A DNA stretch of 64,000 bases from Mycobacterium sp. 852002-51961_SCH5331710. GTDB taxonomy: Bacteria > Actinomycetota > Actinomycetes > Mycobacteriales > Mycobacteriaceae. Of the stretch, positions 24,962 to 35,067 are shown piece after piece. Each line of letters starts with the position of its first letter. Position 1 is the first letter of the stretch. Below the pieces are notes generated by a model. That model was given only the letters and a program-made list of their open reading frames with translations, was not told the origin of the DNA and did not search any database. Where the stretch lies: contig NZ_LZSQ01000015.1 in the NCBI RefSeq assembly GCF_001665535.1, forward strand, positions 1-64,000, given 5' to 3'. The position numbers and the translations under genes are program-made.

Positions 24962-25519
24962 TCAATCCGCCGCGGCGTTGGGCTTCAGCGGCGGACAGCG
25001 CCCATCGACCGCGGCCAGCTCGAAGTGCCAGATTTCGTTGGCGTAGACCTGGCACAGGCCGAACTCTCGACCGTTGGCGATGAGCCACTTGTCCGCCTCG
25101 ACGGGACCGATATCGACGGCCTGACCGGTGACGTGCTTCGACTTCTCCGGCGATGCCACGAATTCCCGTGCGGCTCCGACGCTTCCGTACCTGATGACAC
25201 CGTCGGCGAACAGTCTTTCTTGGAAACCCTTCGATCGCCACCCCGACGAGATGCGCATCTCGATGCCGTCACTCTCGGCGTGGCGGGCCGCCTCCTGAAC
25301 CGCCTCGCGCAGCGCCGGGTCCAGCCACTCCACGATCGGATCGCTGCTGTCGAACGGGCTGAGCATGCGACCGTCGGGCAGCCAACCGCCGACGGTGTCC
25401 TGCGCTGCCGGTCCGAGCGTCATGGGTTCCTGGCCGAAAAGGGGGGCCGGCGCCGGAGGCGGCGCGGCCGTACCGCACGCCGCGATTGCGCACACCGAAA
25501 CCGCCGCGAGCGTGCACAT
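24962..25519 (-). CDS. VanY-like D-Ala-D-Ala carboxypeptidase, predicted lipoprotein
   Basis: From ATG 25519 the protein has 185 residues. The signal [16 protein letters not shown] contains a lipobox (IAAC), so it should be anchored at the outer face of the cytoplasmic membrane. The peptidase domain has [27 protein letters not shown] (zinc ligands His and Asp) and EIWHFEL (catalytic Glu and His ligand), as in VanY/DdcY peptidases. It likely trims D-Ala from peptidoglycan stem peptides. The start codon lies inside a 60-nt inverted-repeat element that could restrict translation. Confidence 0.8.
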   Translation of the reverse strand: MCTLAAVSVCAIAACGTAAPPPAPAPLFGQEPMTLGPAAQDTVGGWLPDGRMLSPFDSSDPIVEWLDPALREAVQEAARHAESDGIEMRISSGWRSKGFQERLFADGVIRYGSVGAAREFVASPEKSKHVTGQAVDIGPVEADKWLIANGREFGLCQVYANEIWHFELAAVDGRCPPLKPNAAAD

Positions 25520-25565
25520 GAGGCTGAGTTTTCGCGGCGTGTCGTGTACAAACACGCACGCTCGC
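25506..25565. repeat. 60-nt inverted-repeat element, family C (copy 1)
   Basis: GCGAGCGTGC (25506-25515) and GCACGCTCGC (25556-25565) are perfect complements. Between them is GCGGCGTGTCGTGTACAAAC (25534-25553), with an inner imperfect stem. The left arm is part of the VanY-like coding sequence and the element includes its ATG. The same arms, inner core and 60-nt span recur at 35718-35777. Confidence 0.7.
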
Positions 25566-25584
25566 GCCAATGGGGGCCGAGGGG

Positions 25585-25932
25585 TCAATCTTCGGCGGCC
25601 AAGGAGAATTCGTTGCCCTCGGGATCGGCGAGCACAACCCAGGTTTCGTCGCCCTGGCCGATGTCGACGTGCCGGGCGCCGAGGGCGACGACGCGCTCGA
25701 CCTCGGCCTGCTGGTCGTCGGGTCGAAAGTCGAAGTGGATGCGGTTCTTGACGACCTTCTCGTCGGGCACCGCGAGGAACAGCCAGTTCGGGCCCGCACC
25801 CGGCGGCGCGTGCAGCACGACATCGCCGTCGGCGTCGACGTCGTGGGGCCAGCCCAGCACCTGCGACCACCACTTGCCCAGCGCTGAGGCATCGTGGGCG
25901 TCGATGCAGATCTCGTCGAACTCGAGCGTCAC
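25585..25932 (-). CDS. VOC/glyoxalase-fold protein
   Basis: The 115-residue protein has the beta-alpha-beta-beta-beta repeats of the VOC fold: VEIxID-like start (EFDEICIDAHDASAL), NRIHFDFRPDD in the middle and ADPEGNEFSL at the end. The metal ligands typical of glyoxalases are only partly evident, and many such proteins bind antibiotics or small metabolites. The start overlaps the fadD36 stop by 4 bases, so it is translated with that gene. Function unknown. Confidence 0.75.
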   Translation of the reverse strand: MTLEFDEICIDAHDASALGKWWSQVLGWPHDVDADGDVVLHAPPGAGPNWLFLAVPDEKVVKNRIHFDFRPDDQQAEVERVVALGARHVDIGQGDETWVVLADPEGNEFSLAAED

Positions 25933-27329
25933 CGTGACAGCTCCTTCTTGAGCACCTTGCCCATCGCGTTGCGGGGCAGCGAGTCGACCAGCCGCACCTC
26001 GCGTGGCCGCTTGTGTACCGAAAGCTGTTGCGCCACAAACTCAATCAACTCATCAGGGCTGGCATCGCCGACGACGAACGCGACGATGCGCTGGCCGAGG
26101 TCGTCGTCGGGCACGCCGACCACCGCCACCTCGCGCACGCCGGGGTGCCCCAGCATCGCGGTCTCGATCTCCCCCGCCCCGACCCGGAAGCCGCCGGTCT
26201 TGATCAGGTCGACGGACTCGCGTCCGACGATGCGGTGCATGCCGTCGGAGTCGATCACCGCGACATCGCCGGTGCGGTACCAACCGTCGGCGTCGAGCAC
26301 CTCGGCGGTCGCGTCGGGCCGGTTGAGATAGCCGTCGAACAGAGTCGCGCCGCGAACGTGAAGTTGGCCAATGGTTTCCCCGTCGTGCGGGACCGCGGCA
26401 CCGTGCTCGTCGACCAACCGCGTCTCGATACCGCTCAACGGCAGACCCACCCAGCCCGGTCTGCGCTCACCATCGGCGCGGGTGCTGATCGTGATCAGCG
26501 ACTCCGTCGAACCGTAGCGTTCGATCGGCCGGTGCCCGGTCCGCTCGGCCAACTTGTCGAACACCGGCACCGGCAGCGGGGCGCTGCCCGAGACCAGCAG
26601 CCGCGCCGACTTCAGCGCGGCGGCGGATTCCGCGTCGTCGGCCACCCGAGACCACACCGTCGGAACCCCGAAGTACAGCGACCCGCCAGCGGCCGCGTAA
26701 TCCTGCGGGCGCGGTTTACCGATGTGCACGAACCGATTTCCAATGCGCAGCGAACCGAGCAGGCCGAGGATCAACCCGTGCACGTGGTACAGCGGCAGCC
26801 CGTGCACCAGGATGTCGCCGGGCGTCCACTGCCACGCCTCGGCGAGCGCGTCGATGTCGGCGGCGATCGCGCGGCGGCTGATAGAGACGCCCTTGGGCGG
26901 GCCGGTCGTGCCGGAGGTGTAGATGATCAGCGCGGGCGACTCGTCGGCGGGTTCGGCGTAGCGGTGCCACGAGCGCGCGTGCAGCCGGGCCGGGACGTGC
27001 TGCAGACCCTCGGTCTCGTCCGGCTTCTCCCCCAGCCACGCCTGCGCGCCCGAGTCGGTGAGGATATGCCTACGCTCGGCGGCGCCGACGTCGGCGGGCA
27101 CCGGCACAACGGGCACACCGGCGATCAGACACCCCGTCACCGCCAGCACCGTCTGCACCGTCGGCGTGGCCAGCACGGCGACCCGCTGCGCACCGGCGAC
27201 GCGTTCGGCCACCGAGGTCGCCGCACCCACCAGATCGCTGCGCGACAACCGCGCCCCGTCGATGCGGACAGCGTCCTCGATGTCGGCGCCACCCGCGACG
27301 GCGGCGGGGTTCAACGAAGCCAGCAGCAT
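25929..27329 (-). CDS. fadD36: Fatty acyl-CoA synthetase FadD36-like
   Basis: From ATG 27329 the enzyme has 466 residues; M. tuberculosis FadD36 (Rv1193) begins with a similar LLASLNPA stretch. The ANL motifs are IIYTSGTTGPPKGVSISRRA (about residue 138 on), RYGSTESL, and YRTGDVAVIDSDGMHRIVGR. It activates a carboxylic acid, perhaps malonyl- or medium-chain type, to the CoA ester. An ATG at 27350 is also in frame. The stop overlaps the VOC gene start. The gene is divergent from the Nudix hydrolase. Confidence 0.85.
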   Translation of the reverse strand: MLLASLNPAAVAGGADIEDAVRIDGARLSRSDLVGAATSVAERVAGAQRVAVLATPTVQTVLAVTGCLIAGVPVVPVPADVGAAERRHILTDSGAQAWLGEKPDETEGLQHVPARLHARSWHRYAEPADESPALIIYTSGTTGPPKGVSISRRAIAADIDALAEAWQWTPGDILVHGLPLYHVHGLILGLLGSLRIGNRFVHIGKPRPQDYAAAGGSLYFGVPTVWSRVADDAESAAALKSARLLVSGSAPLPVPVFDKLAERTGHRPIERYGSTESLITISTRADGERRPGWVGLPLSGIETRLVDEHGAAVPHDGETIGQLHVRGATLFDGYLNRPDATAEVLDADGWYRTGDVAVIDSDGMHRIVGRESVDLIKTGGFRVGAGEIETAMLGHPGVREVAVVGVPDDDLGQRIVAFVVGDASPDELIEFVAQQLSVHKRPREVRLVDSLPRNAMGKVLKKELSR

Positions 27330-27371
27330 AAGCAGCGAGGTTACCCACATCGGCTCGGCGATACTGGGCGC

Positions 27372-27908
27372 GTGACCCACATCGAGCGGCTGGCCTCACG
27401 CGAGGTGTACCGGAACAACTGGATGACGCTGCGTGTGGACGACGTCCGCAGGCCCGACGGCAGCGACGGCATCTACGCGGTCGTCGACAAGCCGACGTAC
27501 GCCCTGGTGATCGCGCGAGACGGCGACCGGGTCCGGTTGGTCGAGCAGTTCCGCTATCCGCTGGGTCTGCGGCGGTGGGAGTTCCCGCAGGGCACCGCGC
27601 CTGACCAGCAGGACCTCGCTCCCGCCGACCTCGCGGCACGCGAACTGCGCGAGGAGACGGGTCTGCGCGCGACGGAGTTCGTGCGCCTCGGCCTGCTCGA
27701 CGTGGCGCCGGGGATGAGCAGCCAGCGCGGCTGGGTGTTCCTGGCGACGGGCATCACCGAGGGCGAGCACGACCGCGAGCACGAAGAACAAGACATGCAC
27801 AGCGAGTGGTTCACCTGCGACGAGGTCGAGCAGATGATGCGCGACGGCGTCATCACCGACGCCCAGTCGATCGCCGCATGGGGCCTGCTGTTGCTGTCGG
27901 GGCGTTGA
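27372..27908 (+). CDS. Nudix hydrolase, ADP-ribose pyrophosphatase-like
   Basis: This 178-residue protein starts at GTG 27372, with GATACT at 27360-27365, 6 bases upstream, and no ribosome-binding site, so it is probably leaderless. The Nudix signature is recognisable as RELREETGL with preceding Gly/Glu residues (EFPQGTAPDQQD). Flanking features (LVEQFRYPL, GMSSQRGWVFLA) match NUDT5/ADP-ribose pyrophosphatase types acting on nucleotide sugars. The divergent FadD36-like gene shares its promoter region. Substrate unproven. Confidence 0.8.
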   Translation: MTHIERLASREVYRNNWMTLRVDDVRRPDGSDGIYAVVDKPTYALVIARDGDRVRLVEQFRYPLGLRRWEFPQGTAPDQQDLAPADLAARELREETGLRATEFVRLGLLDVAPGMSSQRGWVFLATGITEGEHDREHEEQDMHSEWFTCDEVEQMMRDGVITDAQSIAAWGLLLLSGR

Positions 27909-28014
27909 TTCGAACCGCGACCGGCGCGTCGAGACCAATCCGTGACGGTGTCGTAGCCTTCAGCAAACCGTGTCGCGGACGTCGGCGGTGATTCGGCTCA
28001 GTAGTGTTCCCGAC

Positions 28015-28518
28015 ATGTCTGTCCGCACCCTGACCAGCGCGCTGTTCGGGGTGACTTGTGCTGCCGCCGCGAGCCTTTCGGCGCTGCCGTCGGCGGATGC
28101 AGCGAACCCGGCATGGAACGGGCGCTACCAGATCGTCACCTACGCGTCGGACAAGATGGGCACCAGCATCGCCGCGCGTCAACCCGAACCCGACTTCGGC
28201 GCGCAGTACGTGCTGGTGACCGACTGCTCGGCAGGGTTGTGCGTGGCCACCGTCGTCGAAGGACCGGCGCCGAGCAATCCGACCATCCCCCAACCGATCC
28301 GCTACACCTGGGACGGCGCCAAGTGGCAGTACGCCTACAACTGGCAGTGGGAGTGCTTCCAGGGAGACGGCGTGCCGAGCCAGTACGCCCCGGCCCGGTC
28401 GCGGGTGTTCTACGCCCCCGACATCGATGGACAGCTGTTCGGGACCTGGCACACCGAGATCCTCGCCGGGCCGTGCCGCGGCACGGTTCTGATGCCCGTC
28501 GCCGCCCGCCCCGTCTAA
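28015..28518 (+). CDS. Secreted mycobacterial protein of unknown function
   Basis: The protein has 167 residues from ATG 28015, with a Sec signal (VRTLTSALFGVTCAAAASLS) cleaved near ADA. The mature part has four cysteines (DCSAGLC, WECFQG, GPCRG), likely two disulfides, and is rich in Trp and Tyr (YTWDGAKWQYAYNWQWECF). I recognise the type as a family of small secreted mycobacterial proteins of unknown function but cannot assign a role. Its last 4 bases overlap the pruB stop on the other strand. Confidence 0.7.
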   Translation: MSVRTLTSALFGVTCAAAASLSALPSADAANPAWNGRYQIVTYASDKMGTSIAARQPEPDFGAQYVLVTDCSAGLCVATVVEGPAPSNPTIPQPIRYTWDGAKWQYAYNWQWECFQGDGVPSQYAPARSRVFYAPDIDGQLFGTWHTEILAGPCRGTVLMPVAARPV

Positions 28519-29479
28519 GCGCTGCGGCGTTCGGCCAGCGCCCGCAGGAAGAACATCAGGTTCGCGGGGCGTTCGGCGAGCCTGCGCACGAAGTATCCGT
28601 ACCACTGGCTGCCGAACGGCACGTACACCCGCACATGATTACCGGCATCGGCGAGCCTGCGCTGCTCGGCGTCGCGGATCCCGTACAGCATCTGGTATTC
28701 GAAATCGTCGACGCCGCGGCCGTTCTCGGCGGCCAGCCCGGGAACCGCAGCGATGATCGCCGGATCGTGGGAGGCCACCATCGGGTAGCCGGCACCCGCC
28801 ATCAGCACCCGCAGGCAACGCAGATACGAGTCGGTGACGTCGTCGCGGTCACGATAGGCCACCGACGCAGGTTCGTCGTATGCGCCCTTGCACAGGCGGA
28901 TTCGCGCCCCCGAAGCGGCGAAGTCTTGACAGTCGGCGTGGGTGCGCTTGAGATAGGCCTGCAACACCGTTCCCAGCCAACCGAATTCGGTTCGGAGATC
29001 GCGAACGATCGACAGGGTGGAGTCGGTGGTGGTGTGGTCCTCGGCGTCCACCGTCACCCACACCCCGATGCGCTGTGCCCGCTCGCAGACGGTGTGGGCG
29101 TTCTCCAGCGCGATCTTCTCCCCGTCGCGGGGCAGCGCCTGGCCGAGGGCCGACAACTTCAGCGAGACCTCCAGCGGCGCTATAACGGCCAGCCCCTCCC
29201 CGCGCCGCGCGAAGCCGTCGAGCAGTGCCAGATACGCGTTGACGTTCTCGGTCGCGGTGTCGGCGTCCGTCACGTCTTCGCCGAGGTGATCGATCGACAC
29301 GAGGCGCCCCGAAGCCCGTAAGCGCGCAACGGAGTCGAGCGCGTCGTTCACCGTCTCTCCCGGCACGAACCGGTGCACGACCTCCCGCGTGAGGGGCAGC
29401 CGCTCGGCGGTCCTACGCAGGTAGTCGCGCCGGCTGGCGGCCAATATCGCCGGTCGCGCGACGTGATCGAAGACCCCCA

Positions 29480-29480
<1 letters not shown>
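28515..29480 (-). CDS. pruB: Proline dehydrogenase
   Basis: This 321-residue FAD-dependent TIM-barrel enzyme oxidises proline to pyrroline-5-carboxylate. Motifs include VTVDAEDHTTTDSTL, the FAD/substrate segment RIRLCKGAYDEP, and the C-terminal VYVPFGSQWYGYFVRRLAERP with the arginine pair that binds proline carboxylate. The ATG overlaps the pruA TGA (TGATG), indicating translational coupling so that the reactive intermediate can be passed on. It corresponds to M. tuberculosis Rv1188. Confidence 0.94.
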
Positions 29481-31114
<1,634 letters not shown>

Positions 31115-31130
31115 GGCGAAATGATGCTCG

Positions 31131-31148
31131 GATTCGACACCGAATCCG
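31131..31148. promoter_or_regulatory. Inverted repeat upstream of pruA, probable PruC operator
   Basis: GGATTCG (31131-31137) and CGAATCC (31142-31148) are perfect complements with a 4-base spacer, just upstream of the pruA start. Related half sites (ATCCGA) occur in the pruC promoter. Confidence 0.5.
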
Positions 31149-31155
31149 ATGGACG

Positions 31156-31191
31156 ATCCGACAACACGATCGAGGTTCTATAGTCGGATCA
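31156..31191 (+). promoter_or_regulatory. pruC promoter with inverted-repeat operator
   Basis: GATCCGAC (31156-31163) and GTCGGATC (31184-31191) are perfect complements centred 28 bases apart. TATAGT (31180-31185) is a good -10 box that overlaps the second arm. The pruC ATG at 31208 has an AAAGGGG ribosome-binding sequence. The layout suggests autoregulation by looping or dimer pairs. Confidence 0.55.
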
Positions 31192-31207
31192 GACAAAGGG
31201 GCATGCG

Positions 31208-32779
31208 ATGGAGCCACGGTCCGGGCTGGGGTTGGGTCAGCTGCTGCTCGCACTGGACCGCACCATGGTGACGCTGGTCGAGGCGCCGCGCGGCCTGGAC
31301 ATGCCGGTCGCGTCGGTCGCGCTGGTCGACGCCGACGACGTTCGGCTGGGCCTGGCCGTCGGTCCCGGGTCCGCCGATCTGTTCTTCCTGCTCGGTGTCG
31401 ACGACACAGAGGCGGTCCGCTGGCTCGAACGGCAGTCCGCGGGAACGGCCCGGGCGCCCGCGGCCATCTTCGTCAAACACCCCACGAGCGCCGCCGTCGA
31501 GCGGGCGGTCGCGCTGGGCACCGCGGTCGTGGCCGTCGAACCGCAGGCCCGCTGGGAGTCCCTGTACAAGTTGGTCAACCACGCCTTCGACCACCACGGC
31601 GACCGCGGCGACCCGCACCACGATCCGGGCACCGACTTGTTCGGCCTGGCCCAGTCGATCGCCGACCGCACTCGCGGAATGATCAGCATCGAAGACGAGG
31701 ACTCGCATGTGCTGGCCTATTCGGCCTCCAGCGACGAGGCCGACGAACTGCGCCGGTTGACCATTCTGGGGCGCGCCGGCCCGCCCGAGCACCTGGCCTG
31801 GATCGCGCAGTGGGGCATCTTCGACGCCCTGAGATCGGGCACCGATGTCGTGCGTGTCGCCGAACGGCCGGAGCTCGGGCTGCGACCGCGCCTGGCCGTC
31901 GGCATCCATCTTCCCGACCGCAAGGCCACCCGCTTCGCGGGAACCATTTGGCTGCAACAAGGTTCGACGCCGCTGGCAGACGATGTCGAGGACGTATTGC
32001 GGGGCGGGGCGGTCTTGGCGGCCAGGATCATGTCGCGGCTGTCGGCCTCACCATCAACGGACACCCGACAGGTACAGGAATTGCTCGGCCTGTCGGGGGA
32101 CGCCGCCGATGTCGTCTCTCTGGCGAGGGAACTCGGTATCCCGGCCGACGGTCGCGCCGCGCTGGTCGGGTTCGCCGACCCCGAGGGGACGGCGCCGGCC
32201 GGCGTGATCGCGCTGAGCGCCGGTGCATTTCGGCCCGATGCGCAGATCGCCTCGAGCAACGGCCGGGTCTATGTGCTGCTGCCGAAGATCGGCGCGGCCT
32301 CGTCGGTGATGTCCTGGGTGCGCGGCGTGGTCGCGACGCTCGACCGCGAACTGGGCCTCTCGCTGCGGGCCGTCGTCGCAGCCCCGATCACGGGGCTGGC
32401 GGCCGCCGCGGGCGCACGCACCGAGGTGGACCGGGTCTTCGACAGCGCACAACGCCACCCCGGCGCCATCGGCGACGTCGCGTCGCTCGACGATGCACGG
32501 ATCACCGTGCTGCTCGACGAGATCGTCTCCCGGATGGGTCCGCGCCTTGTGGACCCACGGATACATCGACTGCGCGAACAGGATCCGGTGCTCGCGGAAA
32601 CGCTCGGCGCCTACCTCGACGCGTTCGGCGACATCGCCGCGGTCGCGCACCGGATGCACGTGCATCCCAACACCGTGCGCTACCGGATCCGCCGCATCGA
32701 GAAGCTGCTGTCGACGTCGCTGACCGATCCCGATGACCGGCTGGTGCTCGCGCTGGGCCTGCGCGCGACGGAGGCTTAG
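31208..32779 (+). CDS. pruC: PucR-family transcriptional activator of proline catabolism
   Basis: The 523-residue protein has an N-terminal PucR-type sensory region, a central GGDEF-like domain typical of CdaR regulators, and a C-terminal HTH (IAAVAHRMHVHPNTVRYRIRR, about residues 478-498, split here at family positions). It is divergent from pruA and matches M. tuberculosis PruC (Rv1186c), reported to activate pruA and pruB in response to proline. Two inverted repeats in the divergent region share ATCCGA half sites and are its probable targets. Its stop overlaps the convergent aminotransferase gene by 4 bases. Confidence 0.9.
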   Translation: MEPRSGLGLGQLLLALDRTMVTLVEAPRGLDMPVASVALVDADDVRLGLAVGPGSADLFFLLGVDDTEAVRWLERQSAGTARAPAAIFVKHPTSAAVERAVALGTAVVAVEPQARWESLYKLVNHAFDHHGDRGDPHHDPGTDLFGLAQSIADRTRGMISIEDEDSHVLAYSASSDEADELRRLTILGRAGPPEHLAWIAQWGIFDALRSGTDVVRVAERPELGLRPRLAVGIHLPDRKATRFAGTIWLQQGSTPLADDVEDVLRGGAVLAARIMSRLSASPSTDTRQVQELLGLSGDAADVVSLARELGIPADGRAALVGFADPEGTAPAGVIALSAGAFRPDAQIASSNGRVYVLLPKIGAASSVMSWVRGVVATLDRELGLSLRAVVAAPITGLAAAAGARTEVDRVFDSAQRHPGAIGDVASLDDARITVLLDEIVSRMGPRLVDPRIHRLREQDPVLAETLGAYLDAFGDIAAVAHRMHVHPNTVRYRIRRIEKLLSTSLTDPDDRLVLALGLRATEA

Positions 32780-33819
32780 GCCGAAAGGCGCTGCGCCGCA
32801 GCGGCAATACGCTCGTCGGTCGCGGTCAGCGCGATCCGCACATGCTTGGTTCCTCGGGCGCCGTAGAACTCGCCGGGTGCGACGAGGATGCCGAGCTGCG
32901 CGAGCCAGGTGGCGGTGTCGCGGCACGGCTCGCCGCGCGTGGCCCACAGGTACAACCCGGCCTCGGAGTCCTCCACGGTCAACCCCGCCGAACGCACGGC
33001 GGGAAGCAGGATCTCGCGCCGTTTCGCATACCGGGCCCGCTGCTCGCGTTCGTGCTCGTCGTCGTCGAGCGCGGCGACCATCGCGCCCTGCACCGGTGTC
33101 GGCACCATCATCCCGGCGTGCTTGCGGACCGCCAGCAGTTCGGCGACCACCTCCGGATCGCCGGCGACGAACCCGGCCCGGTAGCCGGCCAGCGACGACG
33201 TCTTCGACAGCGAATGCACGGCCAGCAACCCGGTGTGGTCACCGTCGCAGACCGACGGATGCAGGACCGAGACTGGTTCGGCGTCCCAACCCAGGCCGAG
33301 GTAGCACTCGTCGGAGGCGACCAGAACCCCGCGCTCGCGCGCCCAGCCGACCACCTTGCGCAGATGGTCGACGCCGAGCACCTTGCCGGTCGGGTTGCTC
33401 GGCGAGTTCAAAAACACCAGGGCCGGTGTCTGCGGACCCAGCTGTGTCAGCGAATCGGCCCGCACAATCTGCGCACCCGCCAGCCGCGCGCCGACGTCGT
33501 ATGTCGGATATGCCAGCTCGGGCGCCACCACGGCGTCGTCGGGGCCGAGGCCCAACAGCGTCGGCAACCAGGCGATGAGCTCCTTGGTGCCGATCACCGG
33601 CAACACCGCGTCGGGCGAGAGGCCCGAGACGCCGTAGCGCCGCTCCAGCGCGTTCACCGCCGCCTCACGCAGCGCCGCGAGGCCCGCCGTCGTCGGGTAA
33701 CCGGGTGACGCGCTGGCCGCCGCGAGCGCATCGCGGATGACGGGCGCCACCGGGTCGACCGGAGTGCCCACGGACAGGTCGACGATGCCGTCCGGGTGCG
33801 CGCGCGCCAGCGCGGTCAC
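32776..33819 (-). CDS. dapC: N-succinyldiaminopimelate aminotransferase (DapC-type)
   Basis: This PLP-dependent class I/II aminotransferase has 347 residues from GTG 33819. Motifs include FLNSPSNPTGKVLG, SDECYLGLGW and the PLP-lysine region VHSLSKTSSLAGYRAGF. It matches actinobacterial DapC next to fdxC (Rv1178 in M. tuberculosis). Conserved coding continues upstream (SASLPAFPWDTLADV) to an ATA at 33894 that overlaps the fdxC TGA, with no ATG, GTG or TTG available there. The true start may therefore be a rare ATA, or CTG at 33897. Family function is well supported. Confidence 0.82.
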   Translation of the reverse strand: MTALARAHPDGIVDLSVGTPVDPVAPVIRDALAAASASPGYPTTAGLAALREAAVNALERRYGVSGLSPDAVLPVIGTKELIAWLPTLLGLGPDDAVVAPELAYPTYDVGARLAGAQIVRADSLTQLGPQTPALVFLNSPSNPTGKVLGVDHLRKVVGWARERGVLVASDECYLGLGWDAEPVSVLHPSVCDGDHTGLLAVHSLSKTSSLAGYRAGFVAGDPEVVAELLAVRKHAGMMVPTPVQGAMVAALDDDEHEREQRARYAKRREILLPAVRSAGLTVEDSEAGLYLWATRGEPCRDTATWLAQLGILVAPGEFYGARGTKHVRIALTATDERIAAAAQRLSA

Positions 33820-33893
33820 GTCGGCCAGGGTGTCCCAGGGGAACGCCGGCAGCGACGCGCTGACGCGCCTACGGAGCCGTGCGTGAGCCGTTA

Positions 33894-34217
33894 TCAGTCC
33901 TCACCTTGCGGCGGCAGGCTCTTGACCGGCTCGGGGTCGTTGTCGGTCTGACCCACCTTCGACGCACCGCCGGGCGAACCCAGCTCGGTGAAGAAGTCGG
34001 CGTTGACCTGCGTGTAGCTGCTCCACTGGTCGGGCACGTCGTCTTCGTAGTAGATGGCCTCGACGGGGCACACCGGTTCGCAGGCACCGCAGTCCACGCA
34101 CTCATCCGGGTGGATGTAGAGCATGCGAGCGCCCTCGTAGATGCAGTCGACAGGGCATTCCTCGATACACGCCTTGTCTTTAACGTCGACACAAGGTTCG
34201 GCAATGACGTACGTCAC
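33894..34217 (-). CDS. fdxC: Ferredoxin FdxC (7Fe type)
   Basis: The 107-residue ferredoxin has cysteine clusters CVDVKDKACIEECPVDCIYEG near the N-terminus in shorter parts (C9, C17, C21 and others) and CVDCGACEPVCP, matching a [3Fe-4S]/[4Fe-4S] protein. It serves as an electron carrier for oxidoreductases and cytochromes P450. A GGAGAA ribosome-binding sequence precedes the GTG at 34217. Downstream, the aminotransferase gene is coupled without a gap. M. tuberculosis FdxC (Rv1177) is the match. Confidence 0.94.
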   Translation of the reverse strand: MTYVIAEPCVDVKDKACIEECPVDCIYEGARMLYIHPDECVDCGACEPVCPVEAIYYEDDVPDQWSSYTQVNADFFTELGSPGGASKVGQTDNDPEPVKSLPPQGED

Positions 34218-34332
34218 CGTGTTCTCCTCAAGGTCTCCTCGATCTCCTGTCCGGTGGGCTGCCGTACGGGGTGGGCATCCAAGCTCGGCCGCAAGTATCC
34301 GTGGTCGATACCTGCACGGTCGTCTCAGTGTG

Positions 34333-34372
34333 CCCTAACTTCACACGCAACCCGGGTTAGGGGTTGCGCGTG
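34333..34372. promoter_or_regulatory. Inverted repeats in the fdxC/DUF1353 divergent region
   Basis: CCCTAAC (34333-34339) and GTTAGGG (34356-34362) are perfect complements 16 bases apart. A second pair, CACGCAACC (34344-34352) with GGTTGCGCGTG (34362-34372, two extra bases), interleaves with it. The 235-base gap otherwise holds only promoter-like sequence, so an operator for divergent control is plausible. Confidence 0.35.
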
Positions 34373-34452
34373 GTTACTGATACTAAACGTTGCACATACA
34401 GCTGCCTAGCAGACACCCCTCTTCTGCGGCTGGCCCTTGCTATACCTGCGAG

Positions 34453-35064
34453 ATGGAACGTTGCGCCCCGCCCGTCGAGAAGTCCGCCGTCCTTCATGTC
34501 CGCCAGCTGACCGCGTCCGAACTGGACGCTGTACGCGCCGCCAAGAGGTTCTTCAAGGAAAGTGCGTGGGACGAATGGCGCACCACGCAGCCGCTCGGAT
34601 TCGAGGGACCCAACGAGCGGTTCGAGGTCTGCGCCGACTTTCCGACCGACCTGGTGTCGGTTCCGGGAATGGTCGCCTGGTTCGTCCCTCGAGCGGGGCG
34701 ATACGCGCGCGCCGCGGTCCTGCACGACTATTTGTGGCGCTTTCCCGACCGCACGGGTTGCGATCGCCGCGCCGCCGACCACCGCTTCCGGCTGCAGATG
34801 CAACGTGACGGCGTGAGCCTGTTGCGCCGCTGGATCATCTGGGCGACGGTGCGGCTGTCGGCGATGGTGCAGGGCAAGGGAGGGGCCGGGTGGTGGAAGG
34901 ACCTGCCGGGCGCGCTGGCTTTGGTGCTGCTCGTCGCCGCGCCGATCGTCGTCGCGCCGGCGTTGGTGATCGTCGTGGCGACGGTGGTGTTCTGGGTTTT
35001 CGAGTCGATCGTCGCGGTGGTGGTGCCCGACGAGACACCACCACCGCTGCCGTTGAAGACGTGA
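34453..35064 (+). CDS. DUF1353 domain protein with C-terminal membrane helices
   Basis: The protein is 203 residues from ATG 34453; TATACC at 34441-34446 is 6 bases upstream, suggesting a leaderless mRNA. The DUF1353 core is seen as FTDLVSVP-like PTDLVSVPGMVAWFVPRAGR and AAVLHDYLW, a metal-binding-like region also known in phage proteins. After this come one or two hydrophobic segments (ALALVLLVAAPIVVAPALVI). The fusion of DUF1353 to membrane helices is uncommon. Function unknown. Confidence 0.72.
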   Translation: MERCAPPVEKSAVLHVRQLTASELDAVRAAKRFFKESAWDEWRTTQPLGFEGPNERFEVCADFPTDLVSVPGMVAWFVPRAGRYARAAVLHDYLWRFPDRTGCDRRAADHRFRLQMQRDGVSLLRRWIIWATVRLSAMVQGKGGAGWWKDLPGALALVLLVAAPIVVAPALVIVVATVVFWVFESIVAVVVPDETPPPLPLKT

Positions 35065-35067
35065 CGA

